Assembly (NCBI GenBank): GCA_964526295.1
Contig: CAZGKW010000011.1
Span: 39,963-103,962, forward strand
DNA length: 64,000 bases
Direction: 5' to 3'
Source of the DNA: CAZGKW01 sp964526295
GTDB taxonomy: Bacteria; Planctomycetota; Phycisphaerae; FEN-1346
Numbering within the stretch: position 1 is the first letter of the stretch; every line of letters begins with the position of its first letter. A program made the position numbers and the translations under genes. Positions 52,518-61,828 of this stretch are shown here, one piece after another. Below the pieces are notes generated by a model that did not search any database, was not told the origin of the DNA, and was given only the letters and a program-made list of their open reading frames with translations.

Positions 52518-54074
52518 ATGTGCGGCATTGCGGCAATCTGGGGACGGGCCGACGTGGCGTCGGTCCTGCGGATGATGCGGCGGATCAAGCACCGCGGCCC
52601 CGACGGCGACGGCGTCTACGGCGGCCGGTCGGGGACCTTGGGCCACGTCCGGCTGGCCATCATGGACCCGGCCGGGGGTCGGCAGCCGATCCGCTCCGAC
52701 GGGCGAGGCCGACGCCCCGGCGCCGCCCTGGTGGCCAACGGCGAAATCTACAACTTCCCCGCCCTGCGGGAGCGGTTCGAGGCCGACGGGGCCCGGTTCC
52801 GCACCGGCAGCGACAGCGAAGCGGCCCTGAAGCTCTACGAGACCGCGGCGGAGGAGGCGGCGGTCCAGCTCGACGGCATGTTCGCCCTGGTCGTCGCCGA
52901 CGGGCCGGACCTCTACGCCGCACGCGACACGGTGGGCATCAAGCCGCTCTACATCGGCCGGCGGCTTGCCCCGAGAAACGCCGAGGGGGGCGAGCAGTTG
53001 CTGTTCGCCTCGGAGCTGAAGGCCCTGGCGGGCGTCGCCGACGAGGTCCGCGAGTTCCCCCCCGGGGCGTGGTTCCACACCCGGCTGGGGTTCCGCCGGT
53101 TCCGCGAGATCCGGACCGGCCGGCCCGAGCCGTGGGACGCCGCGGAAGCCGCCCGGCGGCTCCGGGAGACCCTCGAGCGGGCGGTCCGCAAGCGGCTCAT
53201 GAGCGACGTGCCCGTCGGGGCGTTCCTCTCGGGCGGGCTCGACAGCAGCCTGATCGCCGCCCTGATGCGCCGTGAGGTGCCGAAGCTCCACACGTTCTCG
53301 GTGGGCATCGAAGGCAGCCGCGACCTGGAGGCGGCCCGCCTGGTCTCCGGCCACCTCGGCACGGTCCATCACGAACACGTGTTCAGCCGGGAGGATGTGC
53401 TTGAGGCGCTGCCCGAGATCGTCTACCACCTGGAGTCGTTCGACCAGGACCTGGTCAGAAGCGCGATCCCGTGCTACTTCACTTCCCGGCTCGCCTCCGA
53501 CCACGTGAAGGTCATCTTGACCGGGGAGGGCGCGGACGAGCTGTTTGCCGGCTACGCCTACTGCCGGTCGATCGCCCGGATGAGCGACCTCCACGCCGAG
53601 CTCCACCGCAGCGTCTGCTCGCTGCACAACGTCAACCTCCAGCGGGTGGACCGGCTGACGATGGCCCACGGCCTGGAGGGGCGGGTGCCGTTCCTGGACC
53701 TGGAGCTGATCGAGCTGGCGGGGCGGGTGCGGCCGGAGATGAAGCTGCTTCGCCGGCCCGGCCGGCGGCCCGTGGAGAAGTGGATCCTCAGGCGGGTGGC
53801 CTCGGACCTGTTGCCGGAGGAGATCGTCTGGCGCCAGAAGGAGCAGTTCGACGAAGGCTCCGGGACGGTCGCCGTCTTGAGCGCCGGCCTGGAGCGGTTC
53901 GTCCCGCCGGAGGACGTCCCGGCCTATCGCGGGGCGCACCGGCGTGCCCGACTCCGGTCCGACGAGGAGTGCGCGTTCCACAAGCTGTTCACCGACGCCT
54001 ACGGCGACTCCGGCATCCTGCTTGACAACGTGGCCCGGTGGGCCCAGCGGCCCGCTTACGCGTCCCTCCAATAG
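52518..54074 (+). CDS. asnB: Asparagine synthetase-like, glutamine-hydrolysing
   Basis: This 518-residue protein has the class II glutamine amidotransferase N-terminus with the nucleophile Cys2 (MCGIAAIWG), RGPDGDG, the oxyanion Asn74 (VANGEIYN) and GSDSE (98-102), then the synthetase domain with the ATP-pyrophosphatase loop SGGLDSS (238-244) and LTGEGADELFAGYAY. It is slightly shorter than E. coli AsnB. It should make an amide from a carboxylate with Gln as donor. The substrate may be aspartate or something else. GGGAAGG precedes the ATG. Confidence 0.88.
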   Translation: MCGIAAIWGRADVASVLRMMRRIKHRGPDGDGVYGGRSGTLGHVRLAIMDPAGGRQPIRSDGRGRRPGAALVANGEIYNFPALRERFEADGARFRTGSDSEAALKLYETAAEEAAVQLDGMFALVVADGPDLYAARDTVGIKPLYIGRRLAPRNAEGGEQLLFASELKALAGVADEVREFPPGAWFHTRLGFRRFREIRTGRPEPWDAAEAARRLRETLERAVRKRLMSDVPVGAFLSGGLDSSLIAALMRREVPKLHTFSVGIEGSRDLEAARLVSGHLGTVHHEHVFSREDVLEALPEIVYHLESFDQDLVRSAIPCYFTSRLASDHVKVILTGEGADELFAGYAYCRSIARMSDLHAELHRSVCSLHNVNLQRVDRLTMAHGLEGRVPFLDLELIELAGRVRPEMKLLRRPGRRPVEKWILRRVASDLLPEEIVWRQKEQFDEGSGTVAVLSAGLERFVPPEDVPAYRGAHRRARLRSDEECAFHKLFTDAYGDSGILLDNVARWAQRPAYASLQ

Positions 54075-54100
54075 AAAGGAAGGCCGGCCGGCCCGGCCGG

Positions 54101-54146
54101 CGCGATACTGAACCCCCTGACGACGCGATACTGAACCCCCTGACGA
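54101..54146 (+). repeat. 23-base tandem direct repeat (two copies)
   Basis: CGCGATACTGAACCCCCTGA plus CGA occurs twice in a row between the two asparagine-synthetase-like genes. The second copy leads straight into the ribosome-binding site (AAAGGAAGACG) of the downstream gene. Confidence 0.85.
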
Positions 54147-54156
54147 AAGGAAGACG

Positions 54157-55620
54157 ATGGCAGGCATCGCGGGTATCCTGAGCGACCGACCCTCCCGAGA
54201 GACCGTCGAGCGGATGATCCGGGCCCTTCGCCACCGCGGCGAGGACCGCGTCCGCTGGCACACCGACGGCCGCCTGTGCGCGGCCGTGTGCTCGGCGAAC
54301 CTCTCCCTCGAGCGCGGCGACGGGTTCGTCACCGAGGGGGAGACGGCCCTCCTGCTCGACGGCGACCTGTACAACGGCCGCCCCGAAGGCGAGAGCGACG
54401 CCGACGTCGCCATCGAGCTGTGGCGAGAGTTCGGCCGGACGTTCCCCGGGCACCTCCAGGGCGTCTTCGCCTGCGCCGTCTGGGACGGCCGGGAGCTGCT
54501 CCTCGCGCGCGACGCCGTCGGTGTCCGGCCCATCTACTGGGGCCGCACCGAAAACGGCGACCTGTGCTTCGCCTCCGAGTTGAAGGCGCTGGCCGGCCTG
54601 GCCGCCGAGGTCAGCGAGCTCCTTCCGGCGGCCACGTTCTCCAGCAAGGCCGGCATCGCGTCCTACCTGCCGCAGTACCCGGCCGTCGCCCTCGACGGGT
54701 CGCTCGAGGGCACTGTGGCGGCGGTCCGAGAGGCGGTCATGCGGGCCGTCGAGCGGCGCCTCGACGACGGCGCCGTCGGGGCGTGCCTGCTGAGCGGCGG
54801 CCTGGACAGCTCGGTCATCGCCTGCGCGGTCTACGACCTTGGGGCGGAGATGCCTCTGCTGACGGTCGGCCTTGAGGGGGCGCCGGACCTGGCGAACGCC
54901 GAGGCCGTGGCCGCTCACCTGGGTGCCGAGCACGAGGTGCGCCTCTACGATGCGGAAGAGATCGTCGCGCTCGTGCCCGAGGCCGTCTGGGCCCTGGAAT
55001 CGTTCGACGAGGACTGCGTCAGCGGCGCCATCTCGAACCTGGTCGCGTCCCGCTTCGCCCGCGAGTACACCAATTGCATCCTGAGCGGCGAGGGCGGCGA
55101 CGAGCTCTTCGGCGGCTACCACCTCCTGAAAGACCTCGCCACCGAGACCGAGCGGCTCCGGATGATGCAGCAGCTCATCGCCGTCGCGTACAACACGGCC
55201 GTCCAGCGGCTCGACCGGGCCATGATGGCCGGCGGCATCCAATACCGCACGCCGTTCATCGACACCCACGTCATCGCCCTGGCCCTCCAGGTGCCCGTCC
55301 GGTGGAAGGTCCATCCGGCCGGGGCCGACCGGCTGGTGGAGAAGTTCATCCTCCGGGAGGCGTTCAGGGACGTCCTCCCCGAGCAGATCTACCGCCGGGA
55401 GAAGCTGCGGTTCTCGGCCGGCACCGGCACGGACGGCCTGATGGACGAGGTGGCGGTGGCCCAAGGCATGGCCGCCGAGCTGGCCGAGGCCGATCGCCTG
55501 ACCGCCGAGGGGTACCAGATCAGCTCCCCCAAGGAGCTGTGGTACTACCGGATCTTCTGCGAGCGGTTCCCCGGCGGCCACTTCGAGCGGCTCGTCGGCC
55601 GGTGGGACCCGGACAAGTGA
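54157..55620 (+). CDS. Asparagine synthetase-like protein with inactive glutaminase domain
   Basis: This 487-residue protein is a paralogue of the gene before it. The synthetase domain is complete: SGGLDSS (213-219), LSGEGGDELFGGYHL, RTPFIDTHV. The glutaminase half keeps its fold but has Ala at position 2 (MAGIAGILS) in place of the nucleophile Cys, and DGDLYN (68-73) where active enzymes have NGEIYN, so the oxyanion Asn is Asp. It cannot draw ammonia from glutamine by itself. It may use free ammonia, another amine, or a channel from the active paralogue (inference). Confidence 0.85.
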   Translation: MAGIAGILSDRPSRETVERMIRALRHRGEDRVRWHTDGRLCAAVCSANLSLERGDGFVTEGETALLLDGDLYNGRPEGESDADVAIELWREFGRTFPGHLQGVFACAVWDGRELLLARDAVGVRPIYWGRTENGDLCFASELKALAGLAAEVSELLPAATFSSKAGIASYLPQYPAVALDGSLEGTVAAVREAVMRAVERRLDDGAVGACLLSGGLDSSVIACAVYDLGAEMPLLTVGLEGAPDLANAEAVAAHLGAEHEVRLYDAEEIVALVPEAVWALESFDEDCVSGAISNLVASRFAREYTNCILSGEGGDELFGGYHLLKDLATETERLRMMQQLIAVAYNTAVQRLDRAMMAGGIQYRTPFIDTHVIALALQVPVRWKVHPAGADRLVEKFILREAFRDVLPEQIYRREKLRFSAGTGTDGLMDEVAVAQGMAAELAEADRLTAEGYQISSPKELWYYRIFCERFPGGHFERLVGRWDPDK

Positions 55621-55824
55621 CCCCGCGTCCCTGGGCCTCGGCGTGGGCGTGTGCGGCCTGATCGCCAGGTCCGGGGCAAGTCAGGCGGCTCGGAAGTCCG
55701 AAATAGAGAAGCCGGCGGGTCGTTCTACGGGTTAAGATGGACGTTCCGCCGAGCGAAGCGCGGCCGGACCGGCAAGGCCGGGTTGAGCGGCCGCCTCGCC
55801 GCGGTCGGGTCCCGGAGGGATGCC

Positions 55825-57405
55825 GTGGGCCGGTTTCTGCTTGCGATGGCGGTCCTCCTCTCGGCCAGGCCGGCGATGGCCGGGAACGCGCCCGCCGAGA
55901 AGCCGCCCGTCGTCCGGCCGTTCGAGACCCCCGGCGGCTTCAAACCGGCCAACGCCGTCGACACGCACGTCCTGGCCGCCCTGAAAAATCGCGGCATCGA
56001 GCCGGCCCACCTCGCGTCCGACGAGGTCTTCCTCCGGCGGGTCTACCTCGACGCCATCGGCACGCTGCCGCAGCCCCACGAGGTCCGCCGCTTCCTGGCC
56101 GACAAGTCGCCGGAGAAGCGGGCCAGGCTGATCGAGGAGCTCCTCGCGCGGCCCGAGTTCGCCGATTACTGGTCGATGAAGTGGTGCGACCTGCTGCGCG
56201 TCAAGGCCGAGTTCCCCATCAATCTGTGGCCGAACGCCGTCCAGGCCTACCATCGCTGGGTCCACGACTCGGTCGCCGAGGGCAAGCCGTACGACCGGTT
56301 CGCGCGGGAGCTTCTGACCTCGAGCGGAAGCAACTTCCGCGTCCCGCCCGTCAACTTCTACCGGGCGGTCCAGGGCCGCGAGCCGGCCGGCCTGGCCGCT
56401 GCGGCGGCCCTGACGTTCATGGGCGTGCGGGTCGAAAGCTGGCCGCAGGACCGGCGGGCCGGCTTCGAGGCCCTTTTCTCCCGCGTCGCCTACAAGGGCA
56501 CCGCCGAGTGGAAGGAGGAGATCGTCTACCTCGACCCGGCCCCGGCGGGGCCGCTCGACGCCGTGCTTCCCGACGGCACGAAGGTCCGCGTCGCGGCGGG
56601 CGACGACCCGCGGCGCGTCTTTGCCGACTGGCTCATCCGTCCGGAGAACCCGTGGTTCGCCCGCAACGTCGTCAACCGGCAGTGGGCGTGGCTGATGGGC
56701 CGCGGCGTCATCCACGAGCCCGACGACATCCGCCCCGACAATCCCCCGGCGGTGCCGGGGCTCCTCGACTTCCTCGCGGGGGAGCTGGTCAGGTCGGGTT
56801 ACGACCTGCGGCACACGCTGAGACTGGTCCTCAGCTCCCGCACGTACCAGCAATCGTCGATTTCGCAGGGCAACTACGCGGAGGCGGAAGCCGTGTTCGC
56901 CTGCTACCCGGTCCGACAGATGGACGCGGAGGTGCTGGTCGACGCCCTGTGCTGGATTTTCGGCCCCCGCGAGAGCTACTCGAGCGCCATCCCCGAGCCT
57001 TTCACGTTCATCCCGGAGCGCGAGCGGACGATCGCGCTGGCCGACGGCAGCATCAACAGCGTGTTCCTGGAACTGTTCGGCCGCCCGCCGCGCGATACGG
57101 GCCTCGCCTCGGAGCGCAACGACCAGCCCACCGACGCCCAGCGCCTGCACCTGATCAACTCGACCCACGTCCAGAGCAAGATCGACCGCAGTTGGAGGCT
57201 GCGGCAGGCCATGCGAACCGCCCAAGGCAACCGCCGGGCCCTCGTCGAGATGCTCTACGTGACGATCCTGTCGCGGCGGCCGACCCCGGACGAGTCGGCC
57301 GCGGCCGTCGAATACATGGGCGGCAAGGGGATCGGCACGAGAAACGGGACCATCGACCTGGCCTGGGCCCTGGTCAACAGCAAGGAATTCCTCTACCGGC
57401 ACTGA
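55825..57405 (+). CDS. DUF1549/DUF1553 domain protein
   Basis: This 526-residue protein has a signal peptide (RFLLAMAVLLSARPAMAGNA), then DUF1549 (DEVFLRRVYLDAIGTLPQPH, EFADYWSMKWCDLLRVKAEF) and DUF1553 (NPWFARNVVNRQWAWLMGRG, HTLRLVLSSRTYQQSS). The pair is a hallmark of planctomycetes and some Verrucomicrobia, function unknown. Many relatives carry a cytochrome c domain in front; this one does not (no CxxCH motif). The GTG at 55825 follows GGAGGG. The DUF1501 gene follows by 31 bases. Confidence 0.88.
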   Translation: MGRFLLAMAVLLSARPAMAGNAPAEKPPVVRPFETPGGFKPANAVDTHVLAALKNRGIEPAHLASDEVFLRRVYLDAIGTLPQPHEVRRFLADKSPEKRARLIEELLARPEFADYWSMKWCDLLRVKAEFPINLWPNAVQAYHRWVHDSVAEGKPYDRFARELLTSSGSNFRVPPVNFYRAVQGREPAGLAAAAALTFMGVRVESWPQDRRAGFEALFSRVAYKGTAEWKEEIVYLDPAPAGPLDAVLPDGTKVRVAAGDDPRRVFADWLIRPENPWFARNVVNRQWAWLMGRGVIHEPDDIRPDNPPAVPGLLDFLAGELVRSGYDLRHTLRLVLSSRTYQQSSISQGNYAEAEAVFACYPVRQMDAEVLVDALCWIFGPRESYSSAIPEPFTFIPERERTIALADGSINSVFLELFGRPPRDTGLASERNDQPTDAQRLHLINSTHVQSKIDRSWRLRQAMRTAQGNRRALVEMLYVTILSRRPTPDESAAAVEYMGGKGIGTRNGTIDLAWALVNSKEFLYRH

Positions 57406-57436
57406 GGCCGGGGACCGATTCTGGAGACGTCACGCC

Positions 57437-58792
57437 ATGGCTGCGAAGCGACCCGCCCGGCCGATGACACGGCGCGATGCCCTGAAGCGCGGACTGCTCG
57501 GCGCCGCCGCCGCCTGGGTGCTCGTTGATCCGGGCGACCTGGTGGCCGCCCTCAGCAGGAAGCGGCCCGCTGCCAAGGGCGCCCGCGCGAGGTCCGTCAT
57601 CCAGATCTGGATGTGGGGCGGACCGTCGCACCTCGACACGTTCGACCCCAAGCCCGACGCCGGACGCGACTACTGCGGGCCGCTCGAGAAGGCCGTCGAG
57701 ACGAACGTCGAGGGGGTCCGCATCAACGCCGCCCTGCCCTTGCTCGCCCGGCAGGCCGATAAGTACGCCATCATCCGGAGCATGACGCACGGGGTCAACG
57801 CCCACGAGACGGCGTCGTACCTGATGCAGACCGGCCGCCGGCCCGGCCGGCTCGTGTTCCCCTGCGCGGGGGCCGTCGTGTCGGTCTTCAAGGGCTACGA
57901 CCAGGGCTACGAGGGCCTCGCCCCGCCGTACATCGTCCTGACGCAGCCGCAGGGCCGCTTCTCGGAGGCGGGGTTCCTGGGCCAGCGACACAAGCCGTTC
58001 TGCACGGGCGGCGACCCGGCGCGGGAACCGTTCGTCGTCGAGGGCATCATCGCCCGGGGCGTCTCGGACGAGCGGCAGAGGGCCCGACGCAAGCTCCTCC
58101 ACAATCTCGACTCGCTCGGCAAGGCCGTGCCCGACAGCCCGGCGTTCGAGAAGTTCGACGAGACCGAGAAGAACGCCTACGACCTGATGTTCGGCGAGGC
58201 CCGCGAGATGTTCGACCTGTCCCGGGAGTCCGACGCGACGCGCGACCTCTACGGCCGCAACACCTTCGGCCAGTCGTGCCTGATGGCCCGTCGGCTCGTC
58301 GAGACCGGCGTGCCCTACGTGACCATCAACTACAAGGGCTGGGACACCCACAAGCAGCACTTCCAGACGATGTCGCGGAAGCTGCCCGAGATGGACGCCG
58401 GGATGGCCGCCCTGCTCCACGATCTGGCCGACCGCGGGCTGCTCGAGAGCACCATCGTCTGGTGGGGCGGCGAGTTCGGACGCACCCCGAACGTCCAGTG
58501 GCAGCCCCCGTGGAACGGCGGCCGCGGCCATTACGGCAAGTGCTTCTCGGTCGTCGTGGCGGGCGGCGGGTTCCAGGGCGGCCGAGTCGTCGGCGCTTCC
58601 GACGAGAAAGGCCGGGCGGTCGCCGAACGGCCCGTCTACCCGCCCGACCTGATCGGCAGCATTTACACGCTGATGGGCATCGACCCCGACGGTTCGCTGC
58701 CCAACCCCCGGGCCCTCGACGTACGGGTCCTGCCCGGACCCGACGACGGCGAGCCCACCGGCGGACGCCTCGAGGAGATCATGACGGCATGA
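57437..58792 (+). CDS. DUF1501 family protein
   Basis: This 451-residue protein starts with a Tat-type signal (MTRRDALKRGLLGAAAAWVL). IQIWMWGGPSHLDTFDPKPD, GEFGRTPNVQWQPPWNGGRG and PPDLIGSIYTLMGIDPDG are DUF1501 hallmarks. The fold is related to alkaline phosphatases and sulfatases, but the activity is unknown. It nearly always stands next to DUF1549/DUF1553 genes in planctomycetes. Its stop overlaps the next start as ATGA. Confidence 0.92.
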   Translation: MAAKRPARPMTRRDALKRGLLGAAAAWVLVDPGDLVAALSRKRPAAKGARARSVIQIWMWGGPSHLDTFDPKPDAGRDYCGPLEKAVETNVEGVRINAALPLLARQADKYAIIRSMTHGVNAHETASYLMQTGRRPGRLVFPCAGAVVSVFKGYDQGYEGLAPPYIVLTQPQGRFSEAGFLGQRHKPFCTGGDPAREPFVVEGIIARGVSDERQRARRKLLHNLDSLGKAVPDSPAFEKFDETEKNAYDLMFGEAREMFDLSRESDATRDLYGRNTFGQSCLMARRLVETGVPYVTINYKGWDTHKQHFQTMSRKLPEMDAGMAALLHDLADRGLLESTIVWWGGEFGRTPNVQWQPPWNGGRGHYGKCFSVVVAGGGFQGGRVVGASDEKGRAVAERPVYPPDLIGSIYTLMGIDPDGSLPNPRALDVRVLPGPDDGEPTGGRLEEIMTA

Positions 58793-61146
58793 ACCTCCGC
58801 GGACCGGCCACCATGCTGGCGATCCTCGCCTGCGCCCAGGCCGCCTGGGGCCAGCAGGCACGCCGCGACCCCGACATCGGGTACGTCTACCCCGCGGGCG
58901 GCCGCCAAGGCACCACCGTCCGGGTCATCGTGGGCGGCCAGACCCTCCGGGCCGTTACCGACGCCTACGTCACCGGCACGGGCGTCCGGGCGAAGGTCGT
59001 CAAGACGTACCGCCCCGTGAGGTCGCTGAACAAGGACCAGCGGGACGAGCTGAGGCGGCGGATGCTCGAATGCAGCGAAAGGCGCTGGGCCGAGCTGGTC
59101 AAGGCCGGACGCGTCAAGGGCAACCCGCCCTGGCGGCGGGCGGGAGGCCGGACGCCTCCCAAGCCGCAACCCCGCGCCGAGAAGGTCGAGGTGCCCGAGC
59201 ATCCGTTGCTGGAGGACCTCGAGACGAAGAGCTTGCGCGAGCTGGCCCACATCCGGCACGTTTTGATGGGGGCCCGAAAGGGGCAGTTCAACGCGCAGAT
59301 CTCCGAAACCGTCCTGCTGGAGGTCGCCATCGACCCGGACGCCCCGCCGGGCGACCGGGAGCTCCGCCTCGGCGGCCGGGCCGGACTGACCGACCCGGTC
59401 CTCTTCCAGGTCGGCGAGCTGCCCGAGTCCCGCGAGCTGGAAAACAACGATCCGGGGGCCGTCGATCCGCTGCCGGAGGGGCCGCCGCTGGAGCTGCCCG
59501 TCCTTGTCAACGGTCAGGTCCTGCCGGGCGACGTCGATCGGATTCGGTTCCGCGCGGCGGCCGGGCAGCGGCTCGTCATCCGGGCCCAGGCCCGCCACCT
59601 CGTCCCGTTCCTCGCCGACGCCGTTCCCGGCTGGTTCCAGGCCGTGCTGGCCGTCTACGACGCCGCGGGCAAGGAGCTGGCCTTCGCCGACGACTACCGC
59701 TTCGATCCCGACCCGGTGCTCCTGTTTGAGGTGCCCGCCGACGGCGTCTACGAGCTGGAGGTTCGTGACTCGATCTACCGGGGGCGCGAGGACTTCGTCT
59801 ACCGCGTCGCCCTCGGCGAGCTGCCGTTCATCGCGCAGGTCTTTCCACTCGGCGGACGGGCGGGCGAGAAGACCGTCGCCTCGATCGACGGGTGGAACCT
59901 TGCCACGGATCGGCTGCGCCTCGCCACGGATGCCGCGGGCATCCGGCAGACGGCGCCGGCCGAAGGGAGGGTCCGCGCGGGCCCGGTCGTCTATGCATCC
60001 GACACGCTGCCCGAGTGCACCGAAACGGAACCCAACGACGATCCGGACGGCGCCCGGAAGGTGACGCTGCCGATCATCGTCAACGGCCGGATCGACCGGC
60101 CCGGCGACGCCGACGCGTTCCGCTTCGAGGGGAAGGAGGGCGACGAGGTCGTGGCCGAGGTGACGGCCCGCCGGCTGCGGTCGCCTCTCGACTCGCTCCT
60201 CAGGCTGACCGATGCGTCGGGCAAGGTCATCGCCTGGAACGACGATCACATGTTGAAGGCGGGCCACCTGCACCGCGACATGGGCGTCCTGACGCACCAC
60301 GCGGATTCGTACCTGCGGGCCCGGCTGCCGGCCCACGGCGTCTATGAGGTCCGCCTGACGGACGCCCAGGACCACGGTGGCGAGGCGCATGCGTACCGCC
60401 TGCGGATCAGTCCGCCCCGACCGTCCTTCGACCTCTACGTGACGCCGTCGAGCATCAACGTGCCGGGCGGCCGGGTGGCGCCCGTCGCCGTCCACGTGGT
60501 CCGCAAGGACGGCTTCGACGGCCCCGTCGACGTGGCCCTCGTCGACGCCCCCCGGGGGTTCGCCCTGAGCGGCCCCCGGGTCCCCGCCGGACGCGACAGC
60601 GTCCGGATGACGCTGAGCGCGGCGGGCAAGCGGCCCGAGAAGGCCGTCACGCTGAAGCTCGAAGGCAGGGCCCGGATCGGCGGCCAGAGGGTCACCGTCC
60701 CCGCGACGCCCGCCGACGACGTGATGCAGGCGTTCCTGTGGCGGCACCTGGTGCCGGCCCGGACGCTGATGGCGGCGGTGGTCGGTGGGGGCCGCTCGTC
60801 GCAGCCGATCGTGCTCGCCCACAAGGGCCCGGTGCGGGTCCCCGCCGGCGGGACCGCCGAGGTGCACATCAAGGGCGTGACCGTGCGGCCGGACCAGACG
60901 TTCGAGCTGGCGCTCAGCGAGCCGCCCGAGGGCATCACGCTGGGGAAGGTCAAGCGGACCGAGTCGGGCTTCGCGCTGGAGCTCCGGGCCGACAAGAAAG
61001 CGCCCGTGGGCCTCGCGGACAACCTGATCGTCGAGGCCTCCATGGAGGTCCAGTGGAAGCCGAAGGACGACCCGAAGACGGTGCGAAAGCGCCGGGTGGC
61101 CCTGGGCGTCCTGCCCGCCATTGCGTTCGAGATCGTCGAGAAGTGA
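58789..61146 (+). CDS. Secreted protein with pre-peptidase C-terminal-like domains
   Basis: This 785-residue protein has a signal peptide (TMLAILACAQAAWGQQARRD) and begins its mature part YVYPAGGRQGTTVRVIVGG, an IPT-like opening common in planctomycetes. Two PPC-type beta domains follow: ELENNDPGAVDPLPEGPPLE with DRIRFRAAAGQRLVIRAQAR, and ETEPNDDPDGARKVTLPIIV with DAFRFEGKEGDEVVAEVTAR. The rest is beta-rich without known domains. It is coupled to the DUF1501 gene by a four-base overlap. A cell-surface or periplasmic binding role with the DUF1549/1501 proteins is likely. Confidence 0.82.
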   Translation: MNLRGPATMLAILACAQAAWGQQARRDPDIGYVYPAGGRQGTTVRVIVGGQTLRAVTDAYVTGTGVRAKVVKTYRPVRSLNKDQRDELRRRMLECSERRWAELVKAGRVKGNPPWRRAGGRTPPKPQPRAEKVEVPEHPLLEDLETKSLRELAHIRHVLMGARKGQFNAQISETVLLEVAIDPDAPPGDRELRLGGRAGLTDPVLFQVGELPESRELENNDPGAVDPLPEGPPLELPVLVNGQVLPGDVDRIRFRAAAGQRLVIRAQARHLVPFLADAVPGWFQAVLAVYDAAGKELAFADDYRFDPDPVLLFEVPADGVYELEVRDSIYRGREDFVYRVALGELPFIAQVFPLGGRAGEKTVASIDGWNLATDRLRLATDAAGIRQTAPAEGRVRAGPVVYASDTLPECTETEPNDDPDGARKVTLPIIVNGRIDRPGDADAFRFEGKEGDEVVAEVTARRLRSPLDSLLRLTDASGKVIAWNDDHMLKAGHLHRDMGVLTHHADSYLRARLPAHGVYEVRLTDAQDHGGEAHAYRLRISPPRPSFDLYVTPSSINVPGGRVAPVAVHVVRKDGFDGPVDVALVDAPRGFALSGPRVPAGRDSVRMTLSAAGKRPEKAVTLKLEGRARIGGQRVTVPATPADDVMQAFLWRHLVPARTLMAAVVGGGRSSQPIVLAHKGPVRVPAGGTAEVHIKGVTVRPDQTFELALSEPPEGITLGKVKRTESGFALELRADKKAPVGLADNLIVEASMEVQWKPKDDPKTVRKRRVALGVLPAIAFEIVEK

Positions 61147-61336
61147 CCGCCTGCCCGCCGCACGCCGCCACGGCTTCGGCCTGTTCGGCCCTCCTGCGCC
61201 GCCCGGATGAAGTCCCTCCCAAAGGCACGACCTTCCGCCGGGTCGAGGGCTCCCCACTTGCACGGGCGGCCGCAGCGGCTATCCTGTTGCTCGAGCGCAA
61301 CAGGCGAGCGCAGCGGGCCGATGCGGAGGATCGGGC

Positions 61337-61820
61337 ATGATCAAGCTGCAAGATATCGTCAACGCGCTGGACGTGGCGGGCGAAGACGTGACGGCCTGTT
61401 TCGACCGGCAACAGGAGGCCGTCGTGTTCACGGACGGCCGCTTCGCCGAGGTGGACGACATCGACGCCGGCGACGAATGGGATCGGGAGCAGATGGAGCT
61501 GGACCGCCTCATCAAGGAGGATGCGGCGGCGGCCCCGGGAACACGGCGATGTGGCCCGGCGGCGGTTCGTCCCCCTGCCCGACCGGTTCGAGATCGACGA
61601 ATGGAGCATGATGGACGACTTCGCCGCCGGCCGTGAGGACGAGTCCCAGGCCGACGAGCTGTCCCAAGCCATTCGCGGCCGGGGCGCGTTTCGTTGCTTC
61701 AAGGACACGATCCATCGCCTGAACATTCAGGACCGGTGGTACGCGTTCCGCGACGAGCGATACCGCGAAACCGCCCGCGAGTTCTGTCGCGACAACGGCA
61801 TCGCGTTCCTGGAAGCTTGA
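61337..61820 (+). pseudogene. UPF0158 family gene, frameshifted
   Basis: The first frame (from ATG 61337, after GGAGGATCG) gives a UPF0158-like N-terminus, MIKLQDIVNALDVAGEDVTA to RLIKEDAAA. At about 61535-61555 the match moves to the +1 frame and continues as RRRFVPLPDRFEIDEWSMMD, AIRGRGAFRCFKDTIHRLNI and WYAFRDERYRETAREFCRDN to a stop at 61820. Together they make a whole family member of about 160 residues. The shift may be real or an assembly error in a GC-rich run. Confidence 0.75.
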
Positions 61821-61828
61821 GGCGTCCG

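Noticed and set aside
58663..61263. Minus-strand frame of 866 codons over the PPC-domain gene
   Set aside because: It is antisense to a well-supported coupled operon, with composition typical of a mirrored high-GC gene.
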